A stretch of 64,000 nt of DNA from contig CAVTVK010000001.1 of NCBI GenBank assembly GCA_963738135.1, positions 248,001 to 312,000 on the forward strand. The letters run 5' to 3'. The notes under the pieces were generated by a model. That model searched no databases. It worked only from the letters and a program-made list of their open reading frames with translations, and had not been told where the DNA came from. The translations under genes were made by a program, and so were the position numbers. This DNA is from Bog-473 sp963738135. GTDB lineage: Bacteria > Actinomycetota > Acidimicrobiia > Acidimicrobiales > RAAP-2. Positions 16,442 through 24,610 of the stretch are shown here, in pieces. The number at the start of each line of letters is the position of its first letter. Positions within the stretch are counted from its first letter, which is position 1.

Positions 16442-17800
16442 GTGACGAGCCCCGCTGCGACTTCCTCATGGAGCCCCGCGTCCTGGCGCAAGTTCCCCGC
16501 CGCCCAGCAGCCGGAGTGGCCCGACGCGGACGCGCTCAAGAAGGCGGAAGCTCGGCTGGCCACGGTGCCGCCGCTGGTCTTCGCCGGCGAGGCGCGCTAC
16601 CTGACGTCGCAGCTGGCGCAGGTGGCGAACGGCGACGCCTTTCTGCTGCAGGCGGGAGACTGCGCGGAGTCCTTCGCCGACTTCAATGCGGACTCCATCC
16701 GGGACAAGCTCAAGATCATCTTGCAGATGGCCGTGGCGCTCACCTACGCGGCGGGCGTGCCGGTGGTCAAGGTGGGCCGCATCGCCGGGCAGTTCGCCAA
16801 GCCACGTTCAGCCACCACCGAGCGCATCGGCGACGTGGAGCTGCAGTCGTTCAGGGGCCACATGGTCAACGACGAAGCCTTCGAGGTCGAGGCCCGCACG
16901 CCCGACCCGGCACGCCTGGTGGCCGCCTACCAACAGTCGGCTTCGACGCTCAACCTCCTGCGGGCATTCACCAAGGGCGGGTTCGCCGATCTGTCCCAGG
17001 TGCACCTGTGGAACCAGCAATTCGTCGCCTCGTCGAGCGAGGGTCAGCGCTACGAGCGCATCGCATCGGAGATCGACCGCGCGCTGCGGTTCATGGCGGC
17101 CTGCGGTATCGACCTCGGCGCCGAGGAAGGGCTGCATCAGGTCGACTTCTTCACCAGCCACGAGGCGCTGATCCTGCCCTACGAAGAGTGCCTGACCCGC
17201 GTCGACTCGCTGACCGGCGACTGGTACGACTGCTCGGCTCACATGGTCTGGGTCGGCGACCGCACCCGCCAGCTCGACGGCGCCCATCTCGAGTTCTTGG
17301 CGGGAATCAACAACCCCGTGGGCCTGAAGGTGGGGCCGCGCTGCAGCCCCGAGGAACTCGTGGCGCTGTGCGAACGCCTGAACCCGGACCGCCTCCCCGG
17401 CCGCCTCACGCTCATCACCCGCCTCGGATCCGAGCGGGTCACCGAGGTCCTCCCGGCGATGGTCCGAGCGGTCGAGGCCGAGGGCCACGCCGTCGTGTGG
17501 GCCTGCGACCCCATGCACGGGAACACCTTCGCCAGCGAGGGCGGCCGCAAGACGAGGCACTTTGATGACATCCTCTCGGAGCTGCGCTCCTTCTTCGACG
17601 TCCACCGCGACGAGGGAACCTGGCCCGGCGGCCTGCACGTGGAACTGACCGGCGACGACGTGACCGAATGCCTCGGTGGAGCAGAGGAGATCTTCGAAGT
17701 GGACCTCGACGCCCGCTACACGACGACGTGCGACCCCAGGCTGAATGCCCGCCAGTCGCTCGACCTGGCCTTCCGCGTCGCGGAATTCCTCAGAAGTTGA
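16442..17800 (+). CDS. aroG: 3-deoxy-7-phosphoheptulonate synthase, class II
   Basis: First step of the shikimate pathway: condenses phosphoenolpyruvate and erythrose 4-phosphate. The roughly 452-residue protein is the class II (plant/mycobacterial) type, with LLQAGDCAESFADFNADSIRDKLKI, VGRIAGQFAKPRS, TSHEALILPYEE, VGLKVGPRCSPEEL and WACDPMHGNTF. GTG 16442 is preferred over GTG 16439 because it sits 6 bases after a TAACCT box, as expected for a leaderless message. Its stop overlaps the TTG of the next gene. Confidence 0.94.
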   Translation: MTSPAATSSWSPASWRKFPAAQQPEWPDADALKKAEARLATVPPLVFAGEARYLTSQLAQVANGDAFLLQAGDCAESFADFNADSIRDKLKIILQMAVALTYAAGVPVVKVGRIAGQFAKPRSATTERIGDVELQSFRGHMVNDEAFEVEARTPDPARLVAAYQQSASTLNLLRAFTKGGFADLSQVHLWNQQFVASSSEGQRYERIASEIDRALRFMAACGIDLGAEEGLHQVDFFTSHEALILPYEECLTRVDSLTGDWYDCSAHMVWVGDRTRQLDGAHLEFLAGINNPVGLKVGPRCSPEELVALCERLNPDRLPGRLTLITRLGSERVTEVLPAMVRAVEAEGHAVVWACDPMHGNTFASEGGRKTRHFDDILSELRSFFDVHRDEGTWPGGLHVELTGDDVTECLGGAEEIFEVDLDARYTTTCDPRLNARQSLDLAFRVAEFLRS

Positions 17801-19356
17801 TCCGCCGCCTCGTCCTCGCAGTGCTGGTGACAGCACTGCCGCTGCTGGCGCTCGTCGTCGTGGCGGCCACCGCACCCACGCAGCCTGCCGCCGCGGCCCC
17901 CAACTCGCCGACGCCCGCCTACTGGTTGGTGGCCTCGGACGGAGGCATCTTCAGCTTCGGAGGTGCCCAGTACTACGGGTCGACCGGTGGCATGGTGCTC
18001 AACAAGCCCGTCGTCGGCATGGCGCCCACGTCCGATGGCGGCGGCTACTACCTGGTCGCCTCCGACGGCGGTGTCTTCAGCTACGGCGACGCCACCTTCT
18101 ACGGCAGCACGGGCAGCATCCGGCTCAACCAGCCGATCGTCGGCATGGCGGTCGTGCCGGGGGGTGGCGGGTACTGGCTCGTGGCCGCCGACGGCGGGAT
18201 CTTCAGCTACGGCTCGGCCAAGTTCTACGGCAGCACCGGCAGCATGCGGTTGAACAAGCCGGTGGTCGGCATGGCCGCCACACCGAGCGGCAACGGCTAC
18301 TGGCTGGTTGCCTCCGACGGCGGCATCTTCAGCTACGGCGATGCCAACTTCCAGGGCAGCACCGGCAGCCTGGTGCTGAACAAACCGATCGTCGGCATGA
18401 TCACGGGGCCCGGCGGGGCCGGCTACTTCCTCGTCGCCTCCGACGGCGGCATCTTCAGCTTCGGCTCGGCGCCCTTCTACGGCTCGCTCGGTGGCCAGAG
18501 CATCAAGCACCCGATCGTGGCCGCCGCGACCACACCGGCGGGCAACGGCTACTGGTTCACCGACACCGCGGGACTGGTGTCGAACTTCGGGTCGGCCAAC
18601 TACTACGGGTCCGCGCCCCCGAACCTCTTTCGCCCCATCGTGGGGATTGCCGAAGCGCCCGGGAGCACCGGGGCCTTCATCGGCGGGACGTACCCCTCAG
18701 GGTCTTACGGGTTCGACATCAGCAAGTTCCAGTGCAACAGCCTCCCGGCAGGCGACCACCAGATCGGGATCGTGCAGGTGGACGGGAGCTCGTCGGGCAA
18801 CCTCAACACGTGCCTCCCGACGGAGTTGGCCTGGGCCGGTGGCGGGCTCAACCTCTACACCTACCTGACCTACGGCACGTCGGCCACAAACGAGCCGGGC
18901 TGCAACGGCGACACGTCGTGCAACGCCGGTTACCAGGCCGGGATCCACGCTTACACGGACGCCTTCAATGCCGGGGCCGGCTCAACCGCCACCCCCTGGT
19001 GGCTCGACGTCGAAAGCAACAGCCCCACCATCGGAGCATGGTCAGCGAACCTGCAGGAGAACGCTCTGTTCGTGCAGGGTGCCCTGAACGCCCTGCACGA
19101 GACCGAGGGCGTCGCCGACGTCGGGATCTACGCCAGCCCGGGCGTCTGGAACAACATCGTGGGGAACTACACCCCCTCGGTCCCCTATTGGATGGCCGAC
19201 TACCTCTCTTCGCCGAGCGGTCCCGGATCGTGTGCGGACTATTCGAACTGGGTGGCCAAGGGAGCGCATCTCCCCGGCCCGCCGCAGATCGTCCAGTACT
19301 TCAGCGGTCCCGTGCCGGGTAGCCCCGGCAATTACGACGACGACTACGCCTGCTAG
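17797..19356 (+). CDS. Secreted repeat protein with C-terminal GH25-like domain
   Basis: 519 residues. The N-terminus is a signal peptide (basic RR, hydrophobic 5-25, cleavage near AAAAP). Residues 42-293 are six tandem units of about 42 residues of the form YWLVASDGGIFSFG-x-A-x-FYGSTG-x-LN-x-PIVGM, which probably form a beta-propeller. Residues 304-519 resemble glycoside hydrolase family 25/DUF1906 folds: YGFDISKFQC with D307, then WWLDVES with D404 and E406, then VGIYASPGVWN. A cell-wall-directed hydrolase or binding role is inference. TTG 17797 overlaps the upstream stop. I associate this repeat type with Acidimicrobiia. Confidence 0.78.
   Translation: MIRRLVLAVLVTALPLLALVVVAATAPTQPAAAAPNSPTPAYWLVASDGGIFSFGGAQYYGSTGGMVLNKPVVGMAPTSDGGGYYLVASDGGVFSYGDATFYGSTGSIRLNQPIVGMAVVPGGGGYWLVAADGGIFSYGSAKFYGSTGSMRLNKPVVGMAATPSGNGYWLVASDGGIFSYGDANFQGSTGSLVLNKPIVGMITGPGGAGYFLVASDGGIFSFGSAPFYGSLGGQSIKHPIVAAATTPAGNGYWFTDTAGLVSNFGSANYYGSAPPNLFRPIVGIAEAPGSTGAFIGGTYPSGSYGFDISKFQCNSLPAGDHQIGIVQVDGSSSGNLNTCLPTELAWAGGGLNLYTYLTYGTSATNEPGCNGDTSCNAGYQAGIHAYTDAFNAGAGSTATPWWLDVESNSPTIGAWSANLQENALFVQGALNALHETEGVADVGIYASPGVWNNIVGNYTPSVPYWMADYLSSPSGPGSCADYSNWVAKGAHLPGPPQIVQYFSGPVPGSPGNYDDDYAC
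17920..18675 (+). repeat. Six tandem 126-bp coding repeats
   Basis: Six in-frame units of about 126 bp encode the 42-residue YWLVASDGG-type motif. Units 1-4 are close to each other in protein sequence, while units 5 and 6 have drifted (the sixth starts WFTDTAGLVSNFG). Nucleotide identity is lower than protein identity, so the array is old rather than a recent expansion. Confidence 0.85.
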
Positions 19357-19360
19357 CGGC

Positions 19361-19789
19361 CTGTACGAGCCCAACGACCCCGTACACGGGGAGGTCCGCT
19401 ACGAGTGGCGAGCACCGTTTGCCAACAGGGACGTCAACGCGCTCCACGCAGAAGGCTTCGAGCACGCCCTGCTGGACGTCGACTGGCGGGCGCAGCTCGA
19501 GCGGCACAGCCTCGGCTGGGTCTGCGCCACGGACCACAGCGGGCACCTGGTCGGCTTCGTCAACGTGGCCTGGGACGGTGGAGTCCACGCCTTTGTCATC
19601 GACACCACGGTCGCCCGCGACCGACGACACGCCGGGATTGGCCGTTCCATGCTGGAAGTAGCAGAGCAGGAGAGCCGGGTTGCCGGATGTGAGTGGCTCC
19701 ACGTCGACTTCGAGGAGGACCTGCGAGCCTTCTACCTCGGCGCGTCCCGCTTCACATCCACGCCGGCCGGCGTCATCGCCCTGCGCTGA
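19361..19789 (+). CDS. GNAT-family N-acetyltransferase
   Basis: Predicted acetyl-CoA-dependent transferase of about 142 residues. Visible features are RAPFANRDVNALHAEGF at the N-terminus, the beta strand LVGFVNVAWDGGVHAFVIDTTVARD, the acetyl-CoA loop RRHAGIGRSML (R/Q-x-x-G-x-G/A) and the closing EWLHVDFEEDLRAFYLGASRF. No ATG, GTG or TTG lies in frame near the expected N-terminus; CTG 19361, five bases after the upstream stop, is a provisional start. Substrate unknown. It converges with the P-loop gene, with three bases between the stops. Confidence 0.72.
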   Translation: MYEPNDPVHGEVRYEWRAPFANRDVNALHAEGFEHALLDVDWRAQLERHSLGWVCATDHSGHLVGFVNVAWDGGVHAFVIDTTVARDRRHAGIGRSMLEVAEQESRVAGCEWLHVDFEEDLRAFYLGASRFTSTPAGVIALR

Positions 19790-19792
19790 CGG

Positions 19793-20329
19793 TCACGACT
19801 GCGCCGCCGTGAGCAGCGTTCGCAGTCTCTCGGCGTTCTCTTCGAGGCGATCGCCGGCGTCGAGAACCAGATCGAGCGCGTTTGGTGGAACCCACGACGA
19901 TCGGGCCCGCTCGACGTGGTCCCACTCCAGCTCGTACCAGCCGGGGATATGTCGCTGCCGGCCCTCGACACGTTGCCGGTGGAGCCCAGCATCGCGGCAC
20001 GACGTCATGACCACGACACTCCCGGCCCCCTCCTCGCCGGCCACGAGGCGCGTGCCCCCCACTTCCGGGTCGCGGGCCACGCCGTCGAGCACGACCGAGG
20101 ATCCCAGCCGGAGCTGCGAGCGGGCCAAGGCCCAGAGCACAGACCATCCCACGCCCCGGTGCCCCCGCAGTCCCATGCCATGCAGCGCGTCCTGGAGTTC
20201 GGGGTAGGGCCGCAGACCGCTCATCGCCCAGTCATGGCCCAGGACGGGCGCCCCCAGAGTGCGGCCGGCTTCTGCGGCCATCGTCGACTTTCCGGTACCG
20301 GGCAGACCGGTGATCAGCACGAGGAGCAT
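19793..20329 (-). CDS. P-loop kinase-like ATPase (AAA_33 type)
   Basis: 178-residue nucleotide-binding protein. The N-terminus LLVLITGLPGTGKSTMAAEAGRTLG is a Walker A P-loop, followed by SSVVLDGVARDPEVG (Walker B-like) and RQRVEGRQRHIPGWYELEWDHVERARSSW, where arginines could act as a lid. The layout resembles small kinases that phosphorylate metabolites or antibiotics, but no substrate can be assigned. The start at ATG 20329 is chosen because the P-loop begins at once; ATG 20389 would add 20 unconserved residues. Confidence 0.68.
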   Translation of the reverse strand: MLLVLITGLPGTGKSTMAAEAGRTLGAPVLGHDWAMSGLRPYPELQDALHGMGLRGHRGVGWSVLWALARSQLRLGSSVVLDGVARDPEVGGTRLVAGEEGAGSVVVMTSCRDAGLHRQRVEGRQRHIPGWYELEWDHVERARSSWVPPNALDLVLDAGDRLEENAERLRTLLTAAQS

Positions 20330-20442
20330 GAGCGCCCATTCTGCCGGGAATGCTGCTTTCGGCCCATGAGGCGACGAGCCTGTTCCCATAGCCTTGACAC
20401 GGCACCGTTCGGCAGAGGCCCGACGTGCGTGAGGGGGACCCC

Positions 20443-20559
20443 ATGACCGTGCAAAGTGTGGCGCTGCGTGCGCTCTGGCGCCGAGGCGCAGTCGCTGTGG
20501 TCGTCGTGGCCGCGGCGGTCCTCACGGCGACATCTGCTCGGCCGGCGACCTCGCGTTGA
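20443..20559 (+). pseudogene. Short ORF with signal-like N-terminus, probable gene remnant
   Basis: ATG 20443 follows a GAGGGGGA sequence and encodes 38 residues: a basic start (RALWRRG) and a hydrophobic run (AVAVVVVAAAVLTA), like a signal peptide or membrane anchor, then stops. Another frame briefly continues as GDICSAGDLALSQV before its own stop at 20568-20570. This looks like the 5' end of a secreted-protein gene cut off beside the convergent methyltransferase. It could also be a genuine small membrane protein or chance. Confidence 0.3.
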
Positions 20560-20583
20560 GCCAGGTCTGATCGGTCCGGGACG

Positions 20584-21357
20584 CTACCGCACCGCACCGC
20601 CCGAGCGGGCGGCCGCACTCACCGCGTCCCGCTGCTTCTCCCATACCGATACGTGCGAGATGCTCTCGCTCGTGAACGGCTCGCGCCTCCACCCGCTCCA
20701 TCGCTGGCGTAAGCGCATTCCCCCGATCCGGGCCATGAGGTCCAGCTCCGCCGGCCAGACGTAGCGGTAGGGCATGGTGAAAGTGTCGGCCCGCCCTCCA
20801 TCGACCCAATAGTGGTGGGAGACGCCGAGCTGTTGGGCCACATCGAGCGTGTCGAAACCGACCCGGTTCGGCGTGACCCGGAACGGGAGTGCCCGCTCCC
20901 CGGGGGGCAGCCGGCGGAGCGGGGGCACTGCTACCTCAATCACGAAGCACCCACCCGATTCGAGATGGCGGCCCACGTTGACGAAGCACGCCACCTGGTC
21001 ATCCTGGCTCGCCAGATTCTCGATGGTGTTGTAGACGAGGTAGGCCAGCCGGAAGGACCCGGGCACCACGGTCGTGGCGAAATCGCCGATGGTGACCGCG
21101 ATTGCATCTGCGCCCGGCTTCGCTTGCAGCTGCGCCACCATGTCGGCCGAGAGGTCGATGCCGTGTACTGGTACTCCCCGCGCCGACAGCGGGAGCGCAA
21201 TGCGCCCGGTGCCGATCCCGAGCTCGAGGGCGGCGCCGTCGCCGGCGAGCTCGACCAGGAAGTCGACCGTGGGACCGACGACGGCCGGATCGAACCACTC
21301 CGCCGTGTCCAGGTCGTAGTGCTCGGCGGTGAGCCCCTTGAAGAAGTCCTTGCGCAC
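20584..21357 (-). CDS. Class I SAM-dependent methyltransferase
   Basis: 257 residues. Motif I is ALELGIGTGRIALPLSARG (residues about 43-61), followed by the acidic strand end VHGIDLSADMV and the post-I aspartate in VTIGDFATT. The middle part YLVYNTIENLASQDDQVACF and HLESGGCFVIEVAVP are typical of a family acting on small molecules. The substrate is unknown. GTG 21357 lies 25 bases after the stop of the universal stress protein gene on the same strand, so the two are probably co-transcribed. Confidence 0.8.
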   Translation of the reverse strand: MRKDFFKGLTAEHYDLDTAEWFDPAVVGPTVDFLVELAGDGAALELGIGTGRIALPLSARGVPVHGIDLSADMVAQLQAKPGADAIAVTIGDFATTVVPGSFRLAYLVYNTIENLASQDDQVACFVNVGRHLESGGCFVIEVAVPPLRRLPPGERALPFRVTPNRVGFDTLDVAQQLGVSHHYWVDGGRADTFTMPYRYVWPAELDLMARIGGMRLRQRWSGWRREPFTSESISHVSVWEKQRDAVSAAARSGGAVR

Positions 21358-21382
21358 GGGACCGTCCCGGAGCCGGTCGCGA

Positions 21383-21814
21383 CTAGTCGGTCTTGACGAC
21401 CAGCACGGCGCAATGCGCGCCGTGGGCCACGGAGTTCGGCACGCTGCCGAGATAGCGGCGCTGCATCCCCTTGCTCCCGACGACGATCAGGTCGGCCTCG
21501 ACCTCCACTGCGGTCGAGAGGATCACGTCGTCCGGATTGCCATGCGCGGCGTGTGCCTCGGCGACGAGGCCGTCTCCGAACTGCTCGATGGCGGTTTGGG
21601 CCACGACGCGCGCGCTCTCCTCGGCGAGGGCCTGGCCCGCGCCGCTGTCGACCAGGGCCACACCCGTCGCGGCACCCATCCCCGGACGGGGCAACCGAAA
21701 GGCCGTCACGATGTGCAGGGCGGCACCCAACGAGCGGGCCAGCTCCGCCGCGGACTGCACCGCCTTGTCGGCAGTGGGAGAGCCGTCCGTGCCGACCACC
21801 AGTGTCTTGTACAT
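21383..21814 (-). CDS. Universal stress protein (UspA family)
   Basis: 143-residue single Usp domain. It begins YKTLVVGTDGSPTADKAVQSAAELARSLGA and ends with the ATP-binding pattern VVGSKGMQRRYLGSVPNSVAHGAHCAVLVVK (G-2x-G-9x-G-S/N type). This suggests an ATP-binding Usp, usually induced by hypoxia, starvation or redox stress. ATG 21814 follows AGGGGA; the frame extends upstream without support. A TACGCT hexamer about 30 bases upstream could be its -10 box. Confidence 0.88.
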   Translation of the reverse strand: MYKTLVVGTDGSPTADKAVQSAAELARSLGAALHIVTAFRLPRPGMGAATGVALVDSGAGQALAEESARVVAQTAIEQFGDGLVAEAHAAHGNPDDVILSTAVEVEADLIVVGSKGMQRRYLGSVPNSVAHGAHCAVLVVKTD

Positions 21815-22003
21815 CGCATCGTCCCCTTTTCGCCGGAGCATTCAGCGTACTCGGGCCACACCAACCCGTCCGAGGTCAGTCGGCCAGCGCGCCACAGGCC
21901 ATCTCCAGAACTCGACCACATGCGTGGCCGGGTCCGGCGAGGTCATGTCCCACCCTCACACCCGGAGCCGTGCGGCGAATCCCATGCGGTGCGACGCTCC
22001 CGG

Positions 22004-22009
22004 TAGCTT
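22004..22009 (+). promoter_or_regulatory. -10 box of the YjbR-like gene (leaderless type)
   Basis: TAGCTT lies 6 bases before ATG 22016, with no Shine-Dalgarno sequence between them. This spacing places the transcript start on the start codon. Confidence 0.4.
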
Positions 22010-22015
22010 GCCTCC

Positions 22016-22405
22016 ATGGCAGCTCTCGAAGACGTCGAGCGAATGGTCACGAGCCTCCCCGAGGTGACCGAAGGGGCCCGGCACGGCAACCGCACGTGGT
22101 TCGTGCACGGCAAGGCCTTCGCCTGGGAACGCCCGTTTTCCAAAGCCGATCTGAAGCGCTTCGGCGACACGATCCCGCCGGACGGCCCGATCCTGGCCCT
22201 CAGCACGGCCGACGTGGCCGACAAGGACGCCCTTCTCGCCACCGGCGTCAAGGGCTTCTTCACCGTCCCGCACTTCGACGGTTACGCCGCCGTCCTGGTC
22301 CAGCTACGGACGGTTGCCAAGAAGCCCTTGCGTGAGGCGATCGAGGATGCCTGGCTTGCCCGAGCGCCCGAGGCCCTGGCCCGCGCCTTCCTCGACGGCA
22401 CCTGA
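22016..22405 (+). CDS. MmcQ/YjbR-family protein
   Basis: 129-residue protein of the MmcQ/YjbR fold, often annotated as DNA binding, with no firm function. It reads ALEDVERMVTSLPEVTEGARHGNRTWFVHGKAFAWERPF at the N-terminus and VKGFFTVPHFDGYAAVLVQLR later, matching family members that begin with a short helix and a split beta sheet. Its last 102 bases overlap the convergent end of the histidine-phosphatase gene on the other strand. Single-gene unit with its own leaderless-type promoter. Confidence 0.75.
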   Translation: MAALEDVERMVTSLPEVTEGARHGNRTWFVHGKAFAWERPFSKADLKRFGDTIPPDGPILALSTADVADKDALLATGVKGFFTVPHFDGYAAVLVQLRTVAKKPLREAIEDAWLARAPEALARAFLDGT

Positions 22406-23155
22406 CCCGTTCTCCGCCCGCCTCGGCACACCGCACGAGTCGTTGAAGCGCAGCAGGACGAAGCGATTCTCCGAGGGCACCCACTCCCACTCGGTCATGG
22501 AGGCATGCACGATTCGCACCCAGCCCCGCCGGTACACCTCGGGCGCGACGCCGAGGAAGGCGATCATCGTCGCCTCGATCACCCCGGCGTGCACGGCGGC
22601 CACCACCAGCTCGCCGGGGTGCTCGCGCACCAGCGCTCGCACCGCACCGGAGGCCCGCTCCACGAACCCCGCCCAGCTCTCGCCGCCTGCTGCGATGGGA
22701 ACCGTCGCGTCCTCGTCCCAGTCGGGCACACCGAAGGTCTGGACCATCTCGCTCCACTCCAGCCCGTCGCAATCGCCGGGATGCAGCTCGCAGAGGTCAC
22801 AGCGCTGCCGAACCGGGCCCAGGGCGGCGGGTCCCGGCCCGACCACGGGTCGCAGTCGCTCCGCCGTCTCGACTGCCCGCGGAAGCACCGAGGAGTAGAG
22901 GGCCGTCGCCTGGCGCAACTCCCCACTCTCGTAGAGGCGATCGGCCAGGGCCGCCACCTGATGGCGACCCAGAGCGGTCAGCCCCGTGCACCCCTTGGGC
23001 CCGCCGATGATGTGGTTCAGGTTGCACTCCGCTTCGCCGTGCCGCACCAGCACGATCCGCGTCGCGCCCTCCTCGGGCGGGAAGATCCGCAGGACCCCCG
23101 CCTCGGCGCGTTCGTCCGCGCTGCCGTTCGCAGACTGACTTCCGTCCTCGCTCAT
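22304..23155 (-). CDS. Histidine phosphatase family protein (phosphoglycerate mutase-like)
   Basis: 283 residues. The catalytic motif is VLVRHGEAECN (RHG near residues 38-40), with a second histidine in VVAAVHAGVIEA. Between them lie GLTALGRHQVAALADRLYE and SSVLPRAVETAERL, typical of the family that removes phosphate from small molecules or proteins. ATG 23155 overlaps the VWA gene stop (ATGA). The last 40 residues after LLRFND are unlike the family and run antisense to the YjbR-like gene, so the natural end could be earlier or the tail specific to this lineage. Confidence 0.82.
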   Translation of the reverse strand: MSEDGSQSANGSADERAEAGVLRIFPPEEGATRIVLVRHGEAECNLNHIIGGPKGCTGLTALGRHQVAALADRLYESGELRQATALYSSVLPRAVETAERLRPVVGPGPAALGPVRQRCDLCELHPGDCDGLEWSEMVQTFGVPDWDEDATVPIAAGGESWAGFVERASGAVRALVREHPGELVVAAVHAGVIEATMIAFLGVAPEVYRRGWVRIVHASMTEWEWVPSENRFVLLRFNDSCGVPRRAENGSGAVEEGAGQGLGRSGKPGILDRLTQGLLGNRP

Positions 23156-24606
23156 GCCAGGTTTCCGACGAAGTGCTCCAACTGACGCAAGGTCCGACAC
23201 TCCACCACGTCGTCGCAGTGCGGGGCGTACTCCCCCACGATCGAATCACCCGAGCCCCAATAGTCACGGGGCTCGGGATTGAGCCAGTACACGCGGCGCG
23301 CCCGGGCCTGCAGGTCTTCGAGCACCCACGATGCCGACGCGTGGTAGTTGTTGCGGGCGTCGCCCAACACCATGACGCTCGAGCGCGAGGTCACCTGGTC
23401 GCCCCAACGCCGGTGGAACTCCGTCAGCGCGTGCCCGTAGTCGGAGTGCCCGTCCACCCAGATGACATCCGCCTCCAGGTTGATGCGGGCCACCGCCTCG
23501 GCCGGGTCGACCACGCCCTCGAAGAAGCGGGTCACCTCGTCGATCCCGTCCACGAAGACGAAGCTGCGCACCTTGGAGAACTGTGACGAGATGGCGTACA
23601 CCAGGTGCAGGGTGAAGCGGGCGAAGCTGGCCACCGAGCCCGAGATGTCGGCGATCACGAAGATCTCGGGCTTGGCCGGCCGCGGATGCCGGAAGCGTGG
23701 CTCAATCGGCACGCCGCCCGTGGACAGAGAGCGCCGCATGGTGGCACGGAAATCGAGTGGACCCTTCCGGCCGTGGCGGCGCTTCCGGGCCAGGCGGACC
23801 GCCAGCTTGCGCGACAGTGGCTGCAGCACCCGATGCAGCATGGCCAGTTCCTCGCGAGTGGCGTGCATGACGTCGATGTCCTCCGGCAGCGGCTTGCGCA
23901 CCGAGCGGGCCAGTGCCTCCGCCCCACGGTCTTCGACCAGGCGCCGACGGATCTCCGTCTCGACCGAACGGCGGAACTTCTCGATACGCGCCTTGAACTC
24001 GTCTGCGGCCAGGCGCTCCTCCAGGTCGGTCAGAGACCCGCCAGCGGCACCCGCCTGGGCCTGCGCCATCAAGCGCTCCAGAACGGCGTCGAGGTCCAAG
24101 TTCCGCAGCGTGCGGTAGAGGTAGTACGTCCCGCCCACCGGGCGTCCCGGCTCCATTCCGGCGTAGCGGTCGACGGCATTGTGCGCCACCATGTTCATGA
24201 GGCCGGCATCGGCGGACAACAGCGACTTGAAGAGCATCTCGGCCAGTTCCTCGGGCGTCATGCCCTCGCCGCCACCGCCGCTCTGCCACGAGCGCCGCTG
24301 ACCCGGGGACCCGCCGGCCCCGGACTGCTCGCCGTTCGCCTCGTCGTCCCCCTCCGCGCCTTCCTCACCCTCGACGCCGGCAGCACCGCCCGAACGGACG
24401 GCAAAGAACACCTCGAAGGCCGTCTCGAAGGCCCGCCAGTGCGAAGACGACTTCACCAGCGTGGCGGCCAGCGCGTACTTGAGCGCCTCGCGATCTTCGA
24501 GCGGGATGTGCTTGACCGCCTCGGCCGCGTCGAGATGCTCCGTCAAGGAGACGGGCAGCCCCGAACGGCGCAGCTCGGTGACGAAGCCGGAGAGGAGGTC
24601 GAGCAC
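23152..24606 (-). CDS. VWA-domain protein, CoxE-like
   Basis: 484 residues. An N-terminal helical part (LDLLSGFVTELRRSGLPVSLTEHLDAA) and an acidic glycine-rich linker (residues 73-115) lead to a CoxE/VWA domain with the metal-binding MIDAS motif DISGS and, later, VMVLGDARNNYH. Such proteins work with MoxR AAA ATPases to insert metals or mature enzymes (CoxD/CoxE, NorQ/NorD). The MoxR gene lies 4 bases upstream and the phosphatase overlaps downstream, so the three form a coupled set. The client enzyme is not visible nearby. Confidence 0.85.
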   Translation of the reverse strand: MLDLLSGFVTELRRSGLPVSLTEHLDAAEAVKHIPLEDREALKYALAATLVKSSSHWRAFETAFEVFFAVRSGGAAGVEGEEGAEGDDEANGEQSGAGGSPGQRRSWQSGGGGEGMTPEELAEMLFKSLLSADAGLMNMVAHNAVDRYAGMEPGRPVGGTYYLYRTLRNLDLDAVLERLMAQAQAGAAGGSLTDLEERLAADEFKARIEKFRRSVETEIRRRLVEDRGAEALARSVRKPLPEDIDVMHATREELAMLHRVLQPLSRKLAVRLARKRRHGRKGPLDFRATMRRSLSTGGVPIEPRFRHPRPAKPEIFVIADISGSVASFARFTLHLVYAISSQFSKVRSFVFVDGIDEVTRFFEGVVDPAEAVARINLEADVIWVDGHSDYGHALTEFHRRWGDQVTSRSSVMVLGDARNNYHASASWVLEDLQARARRVYWLNPEPRDYWGSGDSIVGEYAPHCDDVVECRTLRQLEHFVGNLA

Positions 24607-24610
24607 GGGG

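Noticed and set aside
17920..18675. Regular repeats that could suggest a CRISPR array
   Set aside because: The unit is 126 bp, in frame, codes for a protein motif and has no unique spacers.
18960..19360. GNAT gene starting inside the repeat protein (19232)
   Set aside because: The ATG lies deep inside the GH25-like domain; the GNAT fold begins after 19361.
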